Positions 24,994 to 33,963 are shown, counted from the stretch's first letter. The stretch is 64,000 nt of DNA from JAHTBL01 sp038532735 (GCA_038532735.1 JBCBAC010000003.1:124001-188000); one strand, 5' to 3'. Notes: generated by a model not told the origin, from the sequence alone. Program-made: numbers and translations.

Positions 24994-25998
24994 TTAGATC
25001 GAAAGACGGGCGGCTTGAGCACCGCGCTCGCGATAAGGCGTCGTGTCGTAATGCGACCGGTAGCATTTGGAGAAATGCGACGGCGAGGCGAAGCCGCAGG
25101 CCAGCGCCACGTTGATCACGCTCATGTCGGTTTGCATCAGCAGATTGCGCGCCTTTTGCAGACGTAGCTCCATGTAATAGCGCTTGGGCGAACGGTTGAG
25201 GTAACGGCGAAAGAGCCGCTCTAGCTGGCGCGTGGACATGCCCACATCGCGGGCTAGGATCGACGGGCTGATCGGCTCTTCGATATTGGCCTCCATCATC
25301 TGAATGACCTGGCTGAGCTTGGGGTGGCGTACGCCGATCCGCGTCGGAATCGACAGCCGCTGGGTGTCCTGATCGGTGCGGATGGAGCTGTAGATCAATT
25401 GATCGGCGACGGCGTTTGCCAACTCCTCCCCATGGTCATTGGCGATGAGTTTCAGCATCAGATCAATAGAGGACGTGCCGCCTGCGGTCGTGTAGCGATT
25501 GCCGTCAATAACGAAGACGGATTTGGTCAGCTCAACCTCGTCAAACTCTTCAGCAAAGCTGTCCTGATTCTCCCAGTGGATCGTGGCTCTTTTGCCATCG
25601 AGCAGACCAGCCGACGCGAGGGTATGACCCGCCGTGCACAGCCCGCCAATTGTGGCGCCCTTGCGCGCCTCACGGCGGAGCCAGTTCAAAAGCCGCTTGG
25701 TGGTCGCGGCTTGCACGTCGATGCCACCGCATACGAGGATCGTGTCGTCGCGGAGGGTCTCGTCCAGATCATGGTCCAGCTTGAAACTGGTGCCTGCCGA
25801 ACAGGTGACAAAATCACCGCCTTCACCGACCAGACGCCACTCATACAGGCTTTGCCCCGCCATACGGTTCGCAATGCGCAGCGACTCCACGGCCGAGGCG
25901 AAACACAGCATCGTAAAATTCTCTAGCAGAACAAACACAAAGCGACGCGGTTTCTGGCCGCTCGTCTCGATCTCTACCAAGGGCGTTTCTGCTGTCAT
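24994..25998 (-). CDS. GlxA family transcriptional regulator (DJ-1/PfpI-like plus AraC HTH)
   Basis: 334 residues. The N-terminal part (about 20-180) is a DJ-1/PfpI-like domain: FVFVLLENFTMLCFASAVES, with the nucleophile-elbow-like GGLCTAGHTLASAGLLDG. The C-terminal AraC domain (about 230-330) has ILARDVGMSTRQLERLFRRY and VALACGFASPSHFSKCYRSH. Relatives GbdR, CdhR and SouR control glycine betaine, carnitine and sarcosine catabolism; here the ligand is unknown and no such genes adjoin. It diverges from the DAHP synthase gene across 182 bp. Confidence 0.88.
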   Translation of the reverse strand: MTAETPLVEIETSGQKPRRFVFVLLENFTMLCFASAVESLRIANRMAGQSLYEWRLVGEGGDFVTCSAGTSFKLDHDLDETLRDDTILVCGGIDVQAATTKRLLNWLRREARKGATIGGLCTAGHTLASAGLLDGKRATIHWENQDSFAEEFDEVELTKSVFVIDGNRYTTAGGTSSIDLMLKLIANDHGEELANAVADQLIYSSIRTDQDTQRLSIPTRIGVRHPKLSQVIQMMEANIEEPISPSILARDVGMSTRQLERLFRRYLNRSPKRYYMELRLQKARNLLMQTDMSVINVALACGFASPSHFSKCYRSHYDTTPYRERGAQAARLSI

Positions 25999-26180
25999 GG
26001 GGTCGTCTTCTTCAAAGGTCTTCTGAGCAACCTAAGTCAGGTTTGCCCGAACGGATCAAGAGCAATTGCATCTCATGTCCAAAGGGGTAGGCGTTGGGCA
26101 GGCGACGTGTTATCTGCGGTGGCCTACGCGGGCAATCTAACATATATTGGCCGCTGCTAACGCTAACAGGAGCAAAAACG

Positions 26181-27551
26181 ATGACCGAGTGGCACAAATC
26201 TGACTGGCGCGCGAAACCGCGGGTTCAGATGCCGGATTATACCGACACGGACCAACTGGCTGCAGTGGAAACCCGTCTGTCGAGCTATCCGCCGCTCGTT
26301 TTTGCAGGCGAGGCGCGGACCTTGCGGGCGCAGCTGGCCAAAGCCTCGCGGGGCGAGGCGTTTTTGCTGCAGGGCGGTGATTGCGCCGAGAGCTTTGAGG
26401 AATTCTCTGCCGATACGATCCGCGACACATTCAAGGTCATGTTGCAAATGGCGATGGTGCTGACCTACGGCGCGAAAGTGCCGGTCATTAAGGTCGGCCG
26501 CATGGCCGGTCAATTCGCCAAGCCGCGTTCCGCGCCCACGGAGGTGAAAGACGGGGTGGAATTGCCAAGCTACCGCGGCGATATCATCAATAATATCGAT
26601 TTCACGCCAGAAGCGCGTATTCCCAATGCGGAGCGGATGTTGCGCGCCTACACGCAGGCCGCGGCCTCGCTGAACCTCGTGCGGGCTTTTTCGACCGGGG
26701 GTTATGCGGATGTGCATCAGGTCCACGGCTGGACGCTGGGCTTTACCGAAGGGTCCGAGGCCGAGCGCTACCGCGACATGGCCAATCGGATCAGCGACAC
26801 GCTGGACTTCATGAAAGCCGCCGGTGTGAACCAGGAAACCGCGCATACTCTGCAATCGGTGGATTTCTACACCTCTCACGAGGCGCTTCTTCTGGAGTAT
26901 GAAGAGGCGCTGACCCGCGTGGACAGCACTTCGGGACAGTGGATTGCGGGCTCGGGTCATATGATCTGGATCGGTGACCGGACGCGCCAGCCTGATGGCG
27001 CGCATGTGGAGTTCTGCCGCGGTGTCATGAACCCCATTGGTCTGAAATGTGGCCCAACAACCACTGCGGATGATCTGAAGGTTCTGATGGAGAAGCTGAA
27101 CCCCCAGAACGAGGCCGGGCGCCTGACGCTCATCGCGCGTTTCGGGGCCGGTTCCGTTGGTGAACATCTGCCGCGCCTGATCAAGGCGGTGCAGGAAGAA
27201 GGGGCTAATGTCGTTTGGTCCTGCGATCCGATGCATGGCAACACGATCAAATCGGCCTCTGGCTACAAGACCCGGCCGTTTGAATCTGTGCTGCGCGAGG
27301 TGACGGAGTTCTTTGGCGTGCATAAGGCCGAGGGCACGATCCCCGGCGGTGTGCATTTCGAGATGACCGGCAAGGACGTGACCGAGTGCACCGGCGGTGT
27401 ACGGGCCGTCTCAGACGAAGATTTGTCGGATCGTTATCACACGGCCTGCGACCCGCGCCTGAATGCGTCGCAATCGCTGGAACTGGCTTTCCTTGTGGCC
27501 GAGCAGCTGTCGGATCGTCGCGGTGATCTGAAGGAAGCGAAGGTCGGGTAG
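26181..27551 (+). CDS. class II 3-deoxy-7-phosphoheptulonate (DAHP) synthase
   Basis: 456 residues from the ATG at 26181, with AGGAG 8 nt upstream; the 29-codon upstream extension has no family similarity. It condenses phosphoenolpyruvate and erythrose 4-phosphate, the first step of the shikimate pathway. Plant-type (class II) motifs are present: GEAFLLQGGDCAESF, KVGRMAGQFAKPRS, GGYADVHQVHGWTLGF, LIARFGAGSVGEHLP and WSCDPMHGN. A strong terminator follows. Confidence 0.96.
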   Translation: MTEWHKSDWRAKPRVQMPDYTDTDQLAAVETRLSSYPPLVFAGEARTLRAQLAKASRGEAFLLQGGDCAESFEEFSADTIRDTFKVMLQMAMVLTYGAKVPVIKVGRMAGQFAKPRSAPTEVKDGVELPSYRGDIINNIDFTPEARIPNAERMLRAYTQAAASLNLVRAFSTGGYADVHQVHGWTLGFTEGSEAERYRDMANRISDTLDFMKAAGVNQETAHTLQSVDFYTSHEALLLEYEEALTRVDSTSGQWIAGSGHMIWIGDRTRQPDGAHVEFCRGVMNPIGLKCGPTTTADDLKVLMEKLNPQNEAGRLTLIARFGAGSVGEHLPRLIKAVQEEGANVVWSCDPMHGNTIKSASGYKTRPFESVLREVTEFFGVHKAEGTIPGGVHFEMTGKDVTECTGGVRAVSDEDLSDRYHTACDPRLNASQSLELAFLVAEQLSDRRGDLKEAKVG

Positions 27552-27587
27552 GTCTGCTGTTACTCCAAATGTATGACTTTGAAATTG

Positions 27588-27619
27588 AAAAAGCCCCGGA
27601 TCTGCTCTGGGGCTTTTTT
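27588..27619. terminator. bidirectional intrinsic terminator between DAHP synthase and PAS gene
   Basis: AAAAAGCCCC (27588-27597) pairs with GGGGCTTTTT (27609-27618); the run of As on the left and Ts on the right lets it stop transcription from both convergent genes. Confidence 0.88.
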
Positions 27620-27638
27620 CATGTGGAGGGCCGAACCA

Positions 27639-28256
27639 CTAATCGCGGGAGCTGACCAAACGCAGGTGTGCGCCATTGGTGTAGACTTTTGGACGTGGTG
27701 CACCGATGGCGTCGACTTTAACATCCTCAATCGCAAAGCGGCGCGGGGTGCGCCCGATGCGGCTGTTACTGACAAGGCAGCCCAAGGCACGCGTGACATC
27801 GCCATTGCCATCCGTCAGCGGAAAGAGCGCCAACATGGCATCAATCGCAGGACGGGCAATGCTGCGGGGGCTGATCAGGCTGATCTTTGCAATGGCGGGC
27901 TTTCTGAAAACGGCCTCCAACGGTGTCACGAGGCTGACACGGGCGTCCACATCCAGCATCGTGGTGATCGGCATGCCGCGCACATCCATGCCCATCAGAT
28001 CGCACAGGTGTCCGCCGGCCAGCCGAAACCGGGCGATCCCGGGCGCGACGCGTTCAAGGATGAACGCGTTCGGCAAAGCGGCCTCGATCCCACGGGGATT
28101 GATATCGGCACGGGTCGGCACCAATGCGCCCTTGCACTGATCGAACCAATACGCTTCCACCTGCGCGATGAGCGAATGCCCGGCTGCCTGCCCAGACAGA
28201 TCGCGACGTGGCTGGTTTCCAGTTTGCCCCTTCGAAAACGGGATCACATACGACAT
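27639..28256 (-). CDS. PAS-domain protein (PAS_5 / DUF1388 family)
   Basis: 205 residues from the ATG at 28256, which has AAAGGG 6-8 nt upstream; a GTG 15 nt earlier is possible. The body has the PAS_5 pattern: YWFDQCKGALVPTRADINP near the start, ILERVAPGIARFRLAGGHLC in the middle and KISLISPRSIARPAIDAMLA. No output domain is attached, so it is a stand-alone sensor or adaptor module common in alphaproteobacteria. A tandem array of TTAAC-like boxes lies upstream, so CtrA control is possible. Confidence 0.8.
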   Translation of the reverse strand: MSYVIPFSKGQTGNQPRRDLSGQAAGHSLIAQVEAYWFDQCKGALVPTRADINPRGIEAALPNAFILERVAPGIARFRLAGGHLCDLMGMDVRGMPITTMLDVDARVSLVTPLEAVFRKPAIAKISLISPRSIARPAIDAMLALFPLTDGNGDVTRALGCLVSNSRIGRTPRRFAIEDVKVDAIGAPRPKVYTNGAHLRLVSSRD

Positions 28257-28332
28257 TTCGGACCCTTTCACCGTCCCTTTGCGCCCCGAACTGGCCGGGG
28301 CAGCGATGCTTGTGGGCGTTGGTCATTCATGC

Positions 28333-28380
28333 TTAACCAGTCCCTAACAAGTGCCTAACAATTCTTACCACGACGTTAAC
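28333..28380. promoter_or_regulatory. array of TTAAC-like half sites (candidate CtrA boxes)
   Basis: TTAAC (28333-28337), CTAAC (28344-28348) and CTAAC (28355-28359) recur at exactly 11-bp steps, followed by TTACC (28365-28369) and TTAAC (28376-28380). The first pair fits TTAA-N7-TTAAC, the CtrA consensus, with one mismatch. Lies in the 178-bp gap between the divergent PAS gene and yicC. Confidence 0.45.
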
Positions 28381-28434
28381 ATCGCACGGTTTGTTTCAAA
28401 TTTGGTGTGAAAAAGAACTAAAAGGTTAACAGCC

Positions 28435-29325
28435 ATGCTCGCCTCGATGACTGCTTTCACCGCGCATTCCAATGCGGGCGAGAACCACAGCTGGAGCTGG
28501 GAGCTGCGCGGCGTCAACGCAAAGGGCCTCGATATCCGGTTGCGCTTGCCGGACTGGATCGAGGGGCTGGAACAGGCCGTCAAAGCGCAGGTTTCAGAGC
28601 GTATCCCGCGCGGCAATGTCACTTTGGGCTTGCGGATTACGCGACAAGATGGCGCCAGCGCGCTTTCCATCAATGAAGAGAGCCTTGCGGCGGTCTTGAG
28701 CACGCTGCAGCAGATCGAGGCGCGCGCTGAGGCGCAAGGGGTCACCATCGCGCCGGTGACCGCGCTTGATCTGATGGGCGTGCGCGGGGTGATGGATGTC
28801 AGTCAGACTACACAAGATATGGGGCCGTTGAAAGCGGTGTTACTGGAGGATCTGACCCCTCTGCTGGACGATTTTGTAAAGATGCGGCTGGCCGAAGGGC
28901 AGGCGCTTCACAAGGTGCTGTCCAGCCAGATCGACACGATTGAGACGCTGACGGCAGACGCTGCCAAGGCCGCAGAGGCGCGTCGCCCTCATGTTGCGGA
29001 GACGCTCAAGGTCAATCTGGCGCGGGTGGTTGAGAATGCAGACGGCGTGGATGCCGACCGCGTGGCGCAAGAGCTAGCGATGCTGGCGGTCAAGGCGGAT
29101 GTCACCGAGGAAATCGACCGGCTCGGTGCGCATGTCATAGCCGCGCGGGACCTTCTGGCGCAGGGCAGCCCGATTGGGCGCAAGCTGGATTTCCTGATGC
29201 AGGAATTCAACCGCGAGGCCAACACGCTCTGCTCGAAATCGCAGGACACCGCGCTCACCGCAATCGGGCTTGACCTGAAAGCGACCATCGACCAGATGCG
29301 GGAACAGGTCCAGAATGTGGAGTAA
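28435..29325 (+). CDS. yicC: YicC family protein
   Basis: 296 residues, normal length. The N-terminal YicC-like domain begins SMTAFTAHS with WELRGVNAKGLDIRLRLP; the C-terminal DUF1732 carries DRLGAHVIAARDLLAQGSPIGRKLDFLMQEFNREANTLCSKS, the most conserved block. E. coli YicC is linked to RNA turnover (RyhB decay with PNPase) and is proposed to be an endoribonuclease. The yicC-gmk pairing, 17 bp apart here, is conserved widely in Proteobacteria. Confidence 0.93.
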   Translation: MLASMTAFTAHSNAGENHSWSWELRGVNAKGLDIRLRLPDWIEGLEQAVKAQVSERIPRGNVTLGLRITRQDGASALSINEESLAAVLSTLQQIEARAEAQGVTIAPVTALDLMGVRGVMDVSQTTQDMGPLKAVLLEDLTPLLDDFVKMRLAEGQALHKVLSSQIDTIETLTADAAKAAEARRPHVAETLKVNLARVVENADGVDADRVAQELAMLAVKADVTEEIDRLGAHVIAARDLLAQGSPIGRKLDFLMQEFNREANTLCSKSQDTALTAIGLDLKATIDQMREQVQNVE

Positions 29326-29342
29326 CCCATGAGACGTGATCC

Positions 29343-29981
29343 ATGAGCAGACGCGGTCTTCTGATCATCCTGTCCTCGCCATCGGGGGCTGGTAAATCCA
29401 CGTTGGCCCGCCGTTTGATGGCGTGGGACGAGACGTTGCGTTTCTCGGTCTCTGCAACAACGCGCGCACCGCGTGAGGGCGAGATCGAGGGCGAGCATTA
29501 TTTCTTTCGCAGCCATGAGGAGTTCCGCCACCTCATCGACAAAGGCGAAATGCTGGAGCATGCAGAGGTGTTCGGGAACCTCTACGGCTCCCCGAAGACG
29601 CCGGTGGAAGAGGCGATTACGGCCGGGCGTGATGTGCTTTTCGACATCGACTGGCAGGGTGGTCAGCAGGTGCGCAACTCACCGCTCGACAAGCATGTGC
29701 TGTCGATCTTCATTCTGCCGCCGTCGATCCCCGAGCTGGAACGCCGCTTGCGCGCGCGGGCGCAAGACAGTGACGAGGTGATCGCCGCCCGGATGCAGAA
29801 ATCACGCGACGAGATCAGCCATTGGGCCGAGTATGATTTCGTTTTGATCAACGATGATCTGGACCAAACCGAAGAGCGGTTGAAAACCATCATCAAGTCT
29901 GAACGCATGCGCCGCACTCAGCAGCCTGATCTGGCCGATGCCGTGCGCACGCTCAACGCTGAATTTGAGGACCGTCAATGA
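29343..29981 (+). CDS. gmk: guanylate kinase
   Basis: 212 residues. It phosphorylates GMP to GDP. The P-loop is LSSPSGAGKSTLARRL, the GMP-binding stretch SVSATTRAPREGEIEGEHYFF, then GEMLEHAEVFGNLYGSPK and DIDWQGGQQV. The lid and C-terminal helix are complete. The stop overlaps the start of the next gene as ATGA (29978-29981). Confidence 0.96.
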   Translation: MSRRGLLIILSSPSGAGKSTLARRLMAWDETLRFSVSATTRAPREGEIEGEHYFFRSHEEFRHLIDKGEMLEHAEVFGNLYGSPKTPVEEAITAGRDVLFDIDWQGGQQVRNSPLDKHVLSIFILPPSIPELERRLRARAQDSDEVIAARMQKSRDEISHWAEYDFVLINDDLDQTEERLKTIIKSERMRRTQQPDLADAVRTLNAEFEDRQ

Positions 29982-30505
29982 CGCTTTACACGCTGGATGA
30001 TCACGCGCCGGTTTTGCCCGAGGATGGCGATTTCTGGGTTGCTCCGGATGCGAATGTGATCGGGAAGGTGATCCTTGGCTCCGGCAGCTCGATCTGGTTC
30101 GGCGCAACATTGCGCGGGGATAATGAAGCGATTGTGGTGGGCGAAGGCTCCAACATTCAAGAGAACAGCGTGCTGCACACCGATATGGGCTTTCCGCTGA
30201 CAATCGGGCGCGATTGCACGATCGGTCATAAGGCGATGCTGCATGGCTGCACGATTGGTGATCAGAGCCTGATCGGCATGGGGGCCACGGTGCTGAACGG
30301 GGCTGTGATCGGCAAGAATTGCTTGATTGGAGCAGGGGCATTGATCACGGAAGGCAAAGAGATCCCTGACGGCTCTTTGGTGATGGGTGTGCCGGGCAAG
30401 GTGGTCCGTGAATTGAATGCGCAAGCGATTGCGGGGCTGAAAGCATCCGCGCTGGGATATCAGGCGAATATGCGCCGCTTTCGTGAAGGGTTAAGCGCGA
30501 TATGA
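29978..30505 (+). CDS. gamma carbonic anhydrase family protein
   Basis: 175 residues of left-handed beta-helix hexapeptide repeats (VIGKVILGSGSSIWFGATLR onward). The metal-binding histidines are in SVLHTDMG and the GHKAMLHG motif, as in Cam/CaiE/YrdA-type trimers. Many such proteins bind zinc or iron and act as carbonic anhydrases or have unknown function. It overlaps gmk and the next PLP-enzyme gene by 4 bp each (ATGA), so the three are translated as a unit. Confidence 0.9.
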   Translation: MTLYTLDDHAPVLPEDGDFWVAPDANVIGKVILGSGSSIWFGATLRGDNEAIVVGEGSNIQENSVLHTDMGFPLTIGRDCTIGHKAMLHGCTIGDQSLIGMGATVLNGAVIGKNCLIGAGALITEGKEIPDGSLVMGVPGKVVRELNAQAIAGLKASALGYQANMRRFREGLSAI

Positions 30506-31674
30506 GTGATGAATTGATCCGCCGAACGCCTTGGCCCGAAAGCTCATCACGGGCGGTGGTGACACCGTTGCAGCCTTCGGTCGTCTATGCCTCCGACAGC
30601 CCTGATGCGCTGGACGATCAGTATGAGGGTCGCGCGAAAGGCTTCACTTATGCGCGCGAAGGGCACCCCAACGCCGAAGTGCTGGCGCGCAAGATTGATG
30701 CGCTGGAAGGCGCGGAAGGCGGCCTGATTGTGGGCTCGGGCATGGCGGCTGTCACGGCGACGATGCTTGGGCTGCTGAAGGCGGGTGATCATGTTCTGGG
30801 GGGCGATCAGCTTTACGGGCGGTCCTTGCGGATGATGCGCGAAGAGCTGCCTCGCTTTGGGGTTGAGACATCCCTTGCCGACCCGACCGATGCTGCGGCG
30901 ATGGAAGCGGCGCTGCGTCCCAACACCAAGCTGGTGCTGGTTGAGCTTGTCTCCAACCCCACGCTACGCGTTGCAGATATCGAAGCGATTTCAGCGCTTT
31001 GCAAGGCGAAGTCAATCCTACTTGTCGTGGACAATACCTTCACGACGCCGCGGAGTTATCAGCCGTTTCAGCATGGTGCGGATGTGGTTATTCATTCGGT
31101 CACCAAGCTGCTGGCGGGTCATTCAGATGTCACGCTGGGTTATGTTGCAGCGGCTGATCCCGCACATCGCGAGGCGATTTATGTCACCGCTGTTACGACC
31201 GGCCTGACGCCCAGCCCTTTTGATTGCTGGCTGGCAGAGCGGGGCCTTTACAGCTTCAATCTGCGCTATGACCGTGCGGAAGAGAATGCAGCCGCGCTTG
31301 CCGATCATATTGCCGAATTGCCGGGCGTTTCGCGCGTGCTTTACCCTACGCGACCCGATCACCCGGATCATAACCGGGCCGCGCTTCTTCTCGGTGCGCG
31401 CGGGGGCAATATGGTCAGCTTTGAAGTGCAAGGCGGGCGCGCCGCCGCTAATCGGTTGACGCAAGCAGCCGAAAACATCGCTTTTGCGCCCACCTTGGGG
31501 GATATCGGCACGACCCTGTCACACCCGGCCTCAAGCTCCCATCGCGGCCTGACGCCAGAGGCGCGCGCGGCGATCGGCGTCAGCGAAGGGTTCTTCCGGG
31601 TTTCTGTCGGGTGTGAGGATATCGCCCTGTTGAAAGCCGAATTTGAAGCCGCGATCCGGGCGGCGCAAGGCTAG
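30502..31674 (+). CDS. trans-sulfuration (Cys/Met metabolism) PLP-dependent enzyme
   Basis: 390 residues. Family signatures are YAREGHPNAEVLARKIDALEG, GSGMAAVTATMLGLLKAGDHV, VDNTFTTP and the PLP lysine Lys202 in SVTKLLAGHSD. SHPASSSHRGLTPEARA is a common C-terminal signature of cystathionine gamma-synthase/lyase and O-acetylhomoserine sulfhydrylase relatives. Which reaction it runs cannot be told; substrate-specific residues were not assigned. The start overlaps the gamma-carbonic-anhydrase stop by ATGA; phoR begins 3 bp after its stop, so the phoR message may start here. Confidence 0.88.
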   Translation: MSDELIRRTPWPESSSRAVVTPLQPSVVYASDSPDALDDQYEGRAKGFTYAREGHPNAEVLARKIDALEGAEGGLIVGSGMAAVTATMLGLLKAGDHVLGGDQLYGRSLRMMREELPRFGVETSLADPTDAAAMEAALRPNTKLVLVELVSNPTLRVADIEAISALCKAKSILLVVDNTFTTPRSYQPFQHGADVVIHSVTKLLAGHSDVTLGYVAAADPAHREAIYVTAVTTGLTPSPFDCWLAERGLYSFNLRYDRAEENAAALADHIAELPGVSRVLYPTRPDHPDHNRAALLLGARGGNMVSFEVQGGRAAANRLTQAAENIAFAPTLGDIGTTLSHPASSSHRGLTPEARAAIGVSEGFFRVSVGCEDIALLKAEFEAAIRAAQG

Positions 31675-31677
31675 GAG

Positions 31678-32718
31678 ATGAACAGCGCCCTCGTCGAATC
31701 CTTGCTGGAAGGCATCCCGCGTCCGTTGATCCTGATCAGCGGGAATGAACGCATCGCGCAGGCCAATGCTCCGGCGCGGACGATGTTTGGGGACGCTATC
31801 GTCGGGCGGCATTTCGTAACAGTGCTGCGCCAGCCGTCGCTGATCGACAGCATTGAACGGGCTTTGGTAGGCAAGACGCTGCAATCCGCGCGGCATTTTT
31901 CGAACGAGGCGGGACGGGAGACGATGTTTCAGGTCGATTGCGCGCCGGTCGATGGCGATGGGGTGCTGCTGACTTTTGAGGACATCACCCATTTGCGCGA
32001 GGCGGAACAGATTCGCCGCGATTTTGTGGCCAATGTCAGCCATGAGTTGCGCACGCCGCTGACCGCTTTGCTTGGCTTCATAGAAACGCTTCAAGGCCCC
32101 GCAAAAAACGACCCCGCCGCGCAAGAGCGCTTTCTAGGCATCATGGCGCGGGAGGCTGCGCGGATGAACCGGCTGGTGGAAGATCTTCTGTCGCTCAGCC
32201 GGGTCGAGACCGAAGAGCGGATGCGCCCGACGGAAGAGGTCGACATTTATAACGCAGTGAGCATGACGCTCAACGCACTGACCCCCATGGCAGAGACCGC
32301 GAATGTCCAGTTCGAGATGCGCGGTGCATCTGGGCCGATCCTGGTGCAGGGCGACGGTGATCAACTCAGGCAGATCTTCACCAATCTTGTAGAGAACGGC
32401 ATCAAGTACGGCAGCAAGGGCGGCCTCGTTGCGGTTGAATTCACCTTAAGCGAGCGTGACCCGCGGCTGCGCTGTCCCAGCGTCTCGATCAGTGTGATCG
32501 ACAAAGGGGAGGGGTTCGACCCGATCCACATCCCACGACTCACCGAGCGGTTTTACCGGGTGGATTCGCACCGGTCCCGCGAAATGGGGGGCACAGGGCT
32601 TGGATTGGCCATCGTGAAGCATATGGTCAACCGCCATAGAGGCCGTATTCGTGTGCAAAGCGCGATTGGTGAAGGGTCCACATTTACGGTTGTTTTGCCT
32701 TTAAAAGAGGGCAGCTAG
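31678..32718 (+). CDS. phoR: phosphate-regulon sensor histidine kinase PhoR (soluble form)
   Basis: 346 residues with no membrane segment. Residues about 10-110 form a PAS-like sensor (RPLILISGNERIAQANAPA). The phosphoacceptor histidine is His122 in VSHELRTPLTALLGF, and the ATPase domain has N box IFTNLVENGIKYG, G1 VIDKGEGFD, and G2 MGGTGLGLAIVKHMV. It would phosphorylate PhoB when phosphate is low, with PstSCAB-PhoU as the likely sensor, which fits the absence of a periplasmic domain. It stands immediately upstream of the Pst operon, with the Pho box between it and pstS. Confidence 0.9.
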   Translation: MNSALVESLLEGIPRPLILISGNERIAQANAPARTMFGDAIVGRHFVTVLRQPSLIDSIERALVGKTLQSARHFSNEAGRETMFQVDCAPVDGDGVLLTFEDITHLREAEQIRRDFVANVSHELRTPLTALLGFIETLQGPAKNDPAAQERFLGIMAREAARMNRLVEDLLSLSRVETEERMRPTEEVDIYNAVSMTLNALTPMAETANVQFEMRGASGPILVQGDGDQLRQIFTNLVENGIKYGSKGGLVAVEFTLSERDPRLRCPSVSISVIDKGEGFDPIHIPRLTERFYRVDSHRSREMGGTGLGLAIVKHMVNRHRGRIRVQSAIGEGSTFTVVLPLKEGS

Positions 32719-32767
32719 AGCCGTTTTTCGGACGTGCTTGATGCCCTTCGCAAAAGACAACGGCGCA

Positions 32768-32796
32768 CTGTCATAAAACTGTTACTTCCCTGTCAC
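32768..32796 (+). promoter_or_regulatory. Pho box: three 7-bp direct repeats at 11-bp spacing
   Basis: CTGTCAT (32768-32774), CTGTTAC (32779-32785) and CTGTCAC (32790-32796) are separated by AT-rich 4-bp spacers. This matches the PhoB-binding consensus CTGTCAT-N4 repeated every 11 bp, and it lies about 80 bp before the pstS start. Confidence 0.9.
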
Positions 32797-32874
32797 AAAA
32801 GCATTGCACCAGCCCCATAGGCAGCCCCCGAGGCCGCTGATCTGGGCGGTCACAGACATTACAGGAGTTCACTC

Positions 32875-33915
32875 ATGTCTTTTGCGAAACTGTCCGTCTC
32901 TGCTCTGGCAATCGCGACCATTTCCGCAACCGCTTCCTATGCACGTGACAACGTGCAGGTTGCCGGTTCCTCCACCGTTCTGCCTTACGCAGCAATCGTG
33001 GCCGAAGCGTTCGGCGAAAACTTCGACTTCCCGACCCCCGTTGTTGAATCGGGCGGCTCCTCGGCTGGTTTGAAGCGCTTTTGTGAAGGCGTTGGCGCCA
33101 ACACCATCGACATCGCTAACGCCTCCCGCGCGATCCGCGAAAAAGAGATCGCAGCCTGCGCCGAAGCAGGTGTGACCGACATCATCGAAGTCCGCATCGG
33201 TTATGACGGCATCGTTTTCGCCAGCCAGCTGACAGGCCCTGAGTTCACTGCGTTCGAGCCGTCCGACTGGTTCAACGCGCTGGCACAGCAGGTTCTGGTG
33301 GACGGCGAAATCGTCGACAACCCGCATCAGCAGTGGGCTGACTTCAACGGCGACCTGCCTGCCGTCGATATCGCGGCCTTTATCCCCGGCACCAAGCACG
33401 GCACCCGCGAAGTCTTCGAAGAGAAGGTTCTGCTGCAGGGTTGTGAAGACACCGGCGCAATGGCTGCCATGATGGAAGCCGGCATGTCCGAAGATGACGC
33501 TGAAGGCGCTTGCATGGCAGTGCGCACCGACGGCAAATCCGTCGACATTGACGGTGACTACACCGAGACGCTGGCCCGCATCGACAGCAACGCAGAAGGC
33601 GTTGGCGTTTTCGGTCTGGCCTTCTACGAGAACAACACCGACAAGCTGAAAGTGGCAACGATGTCGGGTGTGGCGCCCTCCACCGAGACGATCTCGACCG
33701 GCGAATACCCCGTGTCGCGTCCGCTCTTCTTCTACATCAAGAAAGCGCATATCGGCGTGATCCCCGGCCTGAAAGAATTCGCTGAGTTCTTTGTTTCCGA
33801 CGAGATCGCTGGTGGTTCCGGCCCGCTGGCTCAGTACGGCCTCGTCTCCGACCCTGAGCTTGCAGACACCCAGAAAATGGTGGCTGACGAGCAGGTCATG
33901 GACGCAAGCATGTAA
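32875..33915 (+). CDS. pstS: phosphate ABC transporter substrate-binding protein PstS
   Basis: 346 residues with a signal peptide (about 1-22, ending ASYA). Phosphate-binding features are VAGSSTVLPYA near residue 25 and ESGGSSAGLKRFCEG. It captures phosphate for PstCAB. Its lifted expression under phosphate limitation would come from the triple Pho box 80 bp upstream. Two small hairpins follow the stop (33916-33932 and 33939-33963), then pstC. Confidence 0.95.
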   Translation: MSFAKLSVSALAIATISATASYARDNVQVAGSSTVLPYAAIVAEAFGENFDFPTPVVESGGSSAGLKRFCEGVGANTIDIANASRAIREKEIAACAEAGVTDIIEVRIGYDGIVFASQLTGPEFTAFEPSDWFNALAQQVLVDGEIVDNPHQQWADFNGDLPAVDIAAFIPGTKHGTREVFEEKVLLQGCEDTGAMAAMMEAGMSEDDAEGACMAVRTDGKSVDIDGDYTETLARIDSNAEGVGVFGLAFYENNTDKLKVATMSGVAPSTETISTGEYPVSRPLFFYIKKAHIGVIPGLKEFAEFFVSDEIAGGSGPLAQYGLVSDPELADTQKMVADEQVMDASM

Positions 33916-33938
33916 TCAGGCGTATTGCCTGAAATCTG

Positions 33939-33963
33939 AGCGAGGGCTGTCACGGCCCTCGCT
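33939..33963 (+). terminator. hairpin between pstS and pstC
   Basis: AGCGAGGGC (33939-33947) pairs with GCCCTCGCT (33955-33963), 9 bp, followed by only TT. A smaller TCAGGC/GCCTGA stem precedes it right after the pstS stop. It probably protects or partly stops the pstS transcript rather than ending it fully. Confidence 0.6.

Noticed and set aside
26163..27356. Opposite-strand ORF of 397 codons under the DAHP synthase
   Set aside because: Composition is rich in His/Arg/Gln, as expected of an antisense shadow, and the plus-strand product is a well-conserved enzyme.
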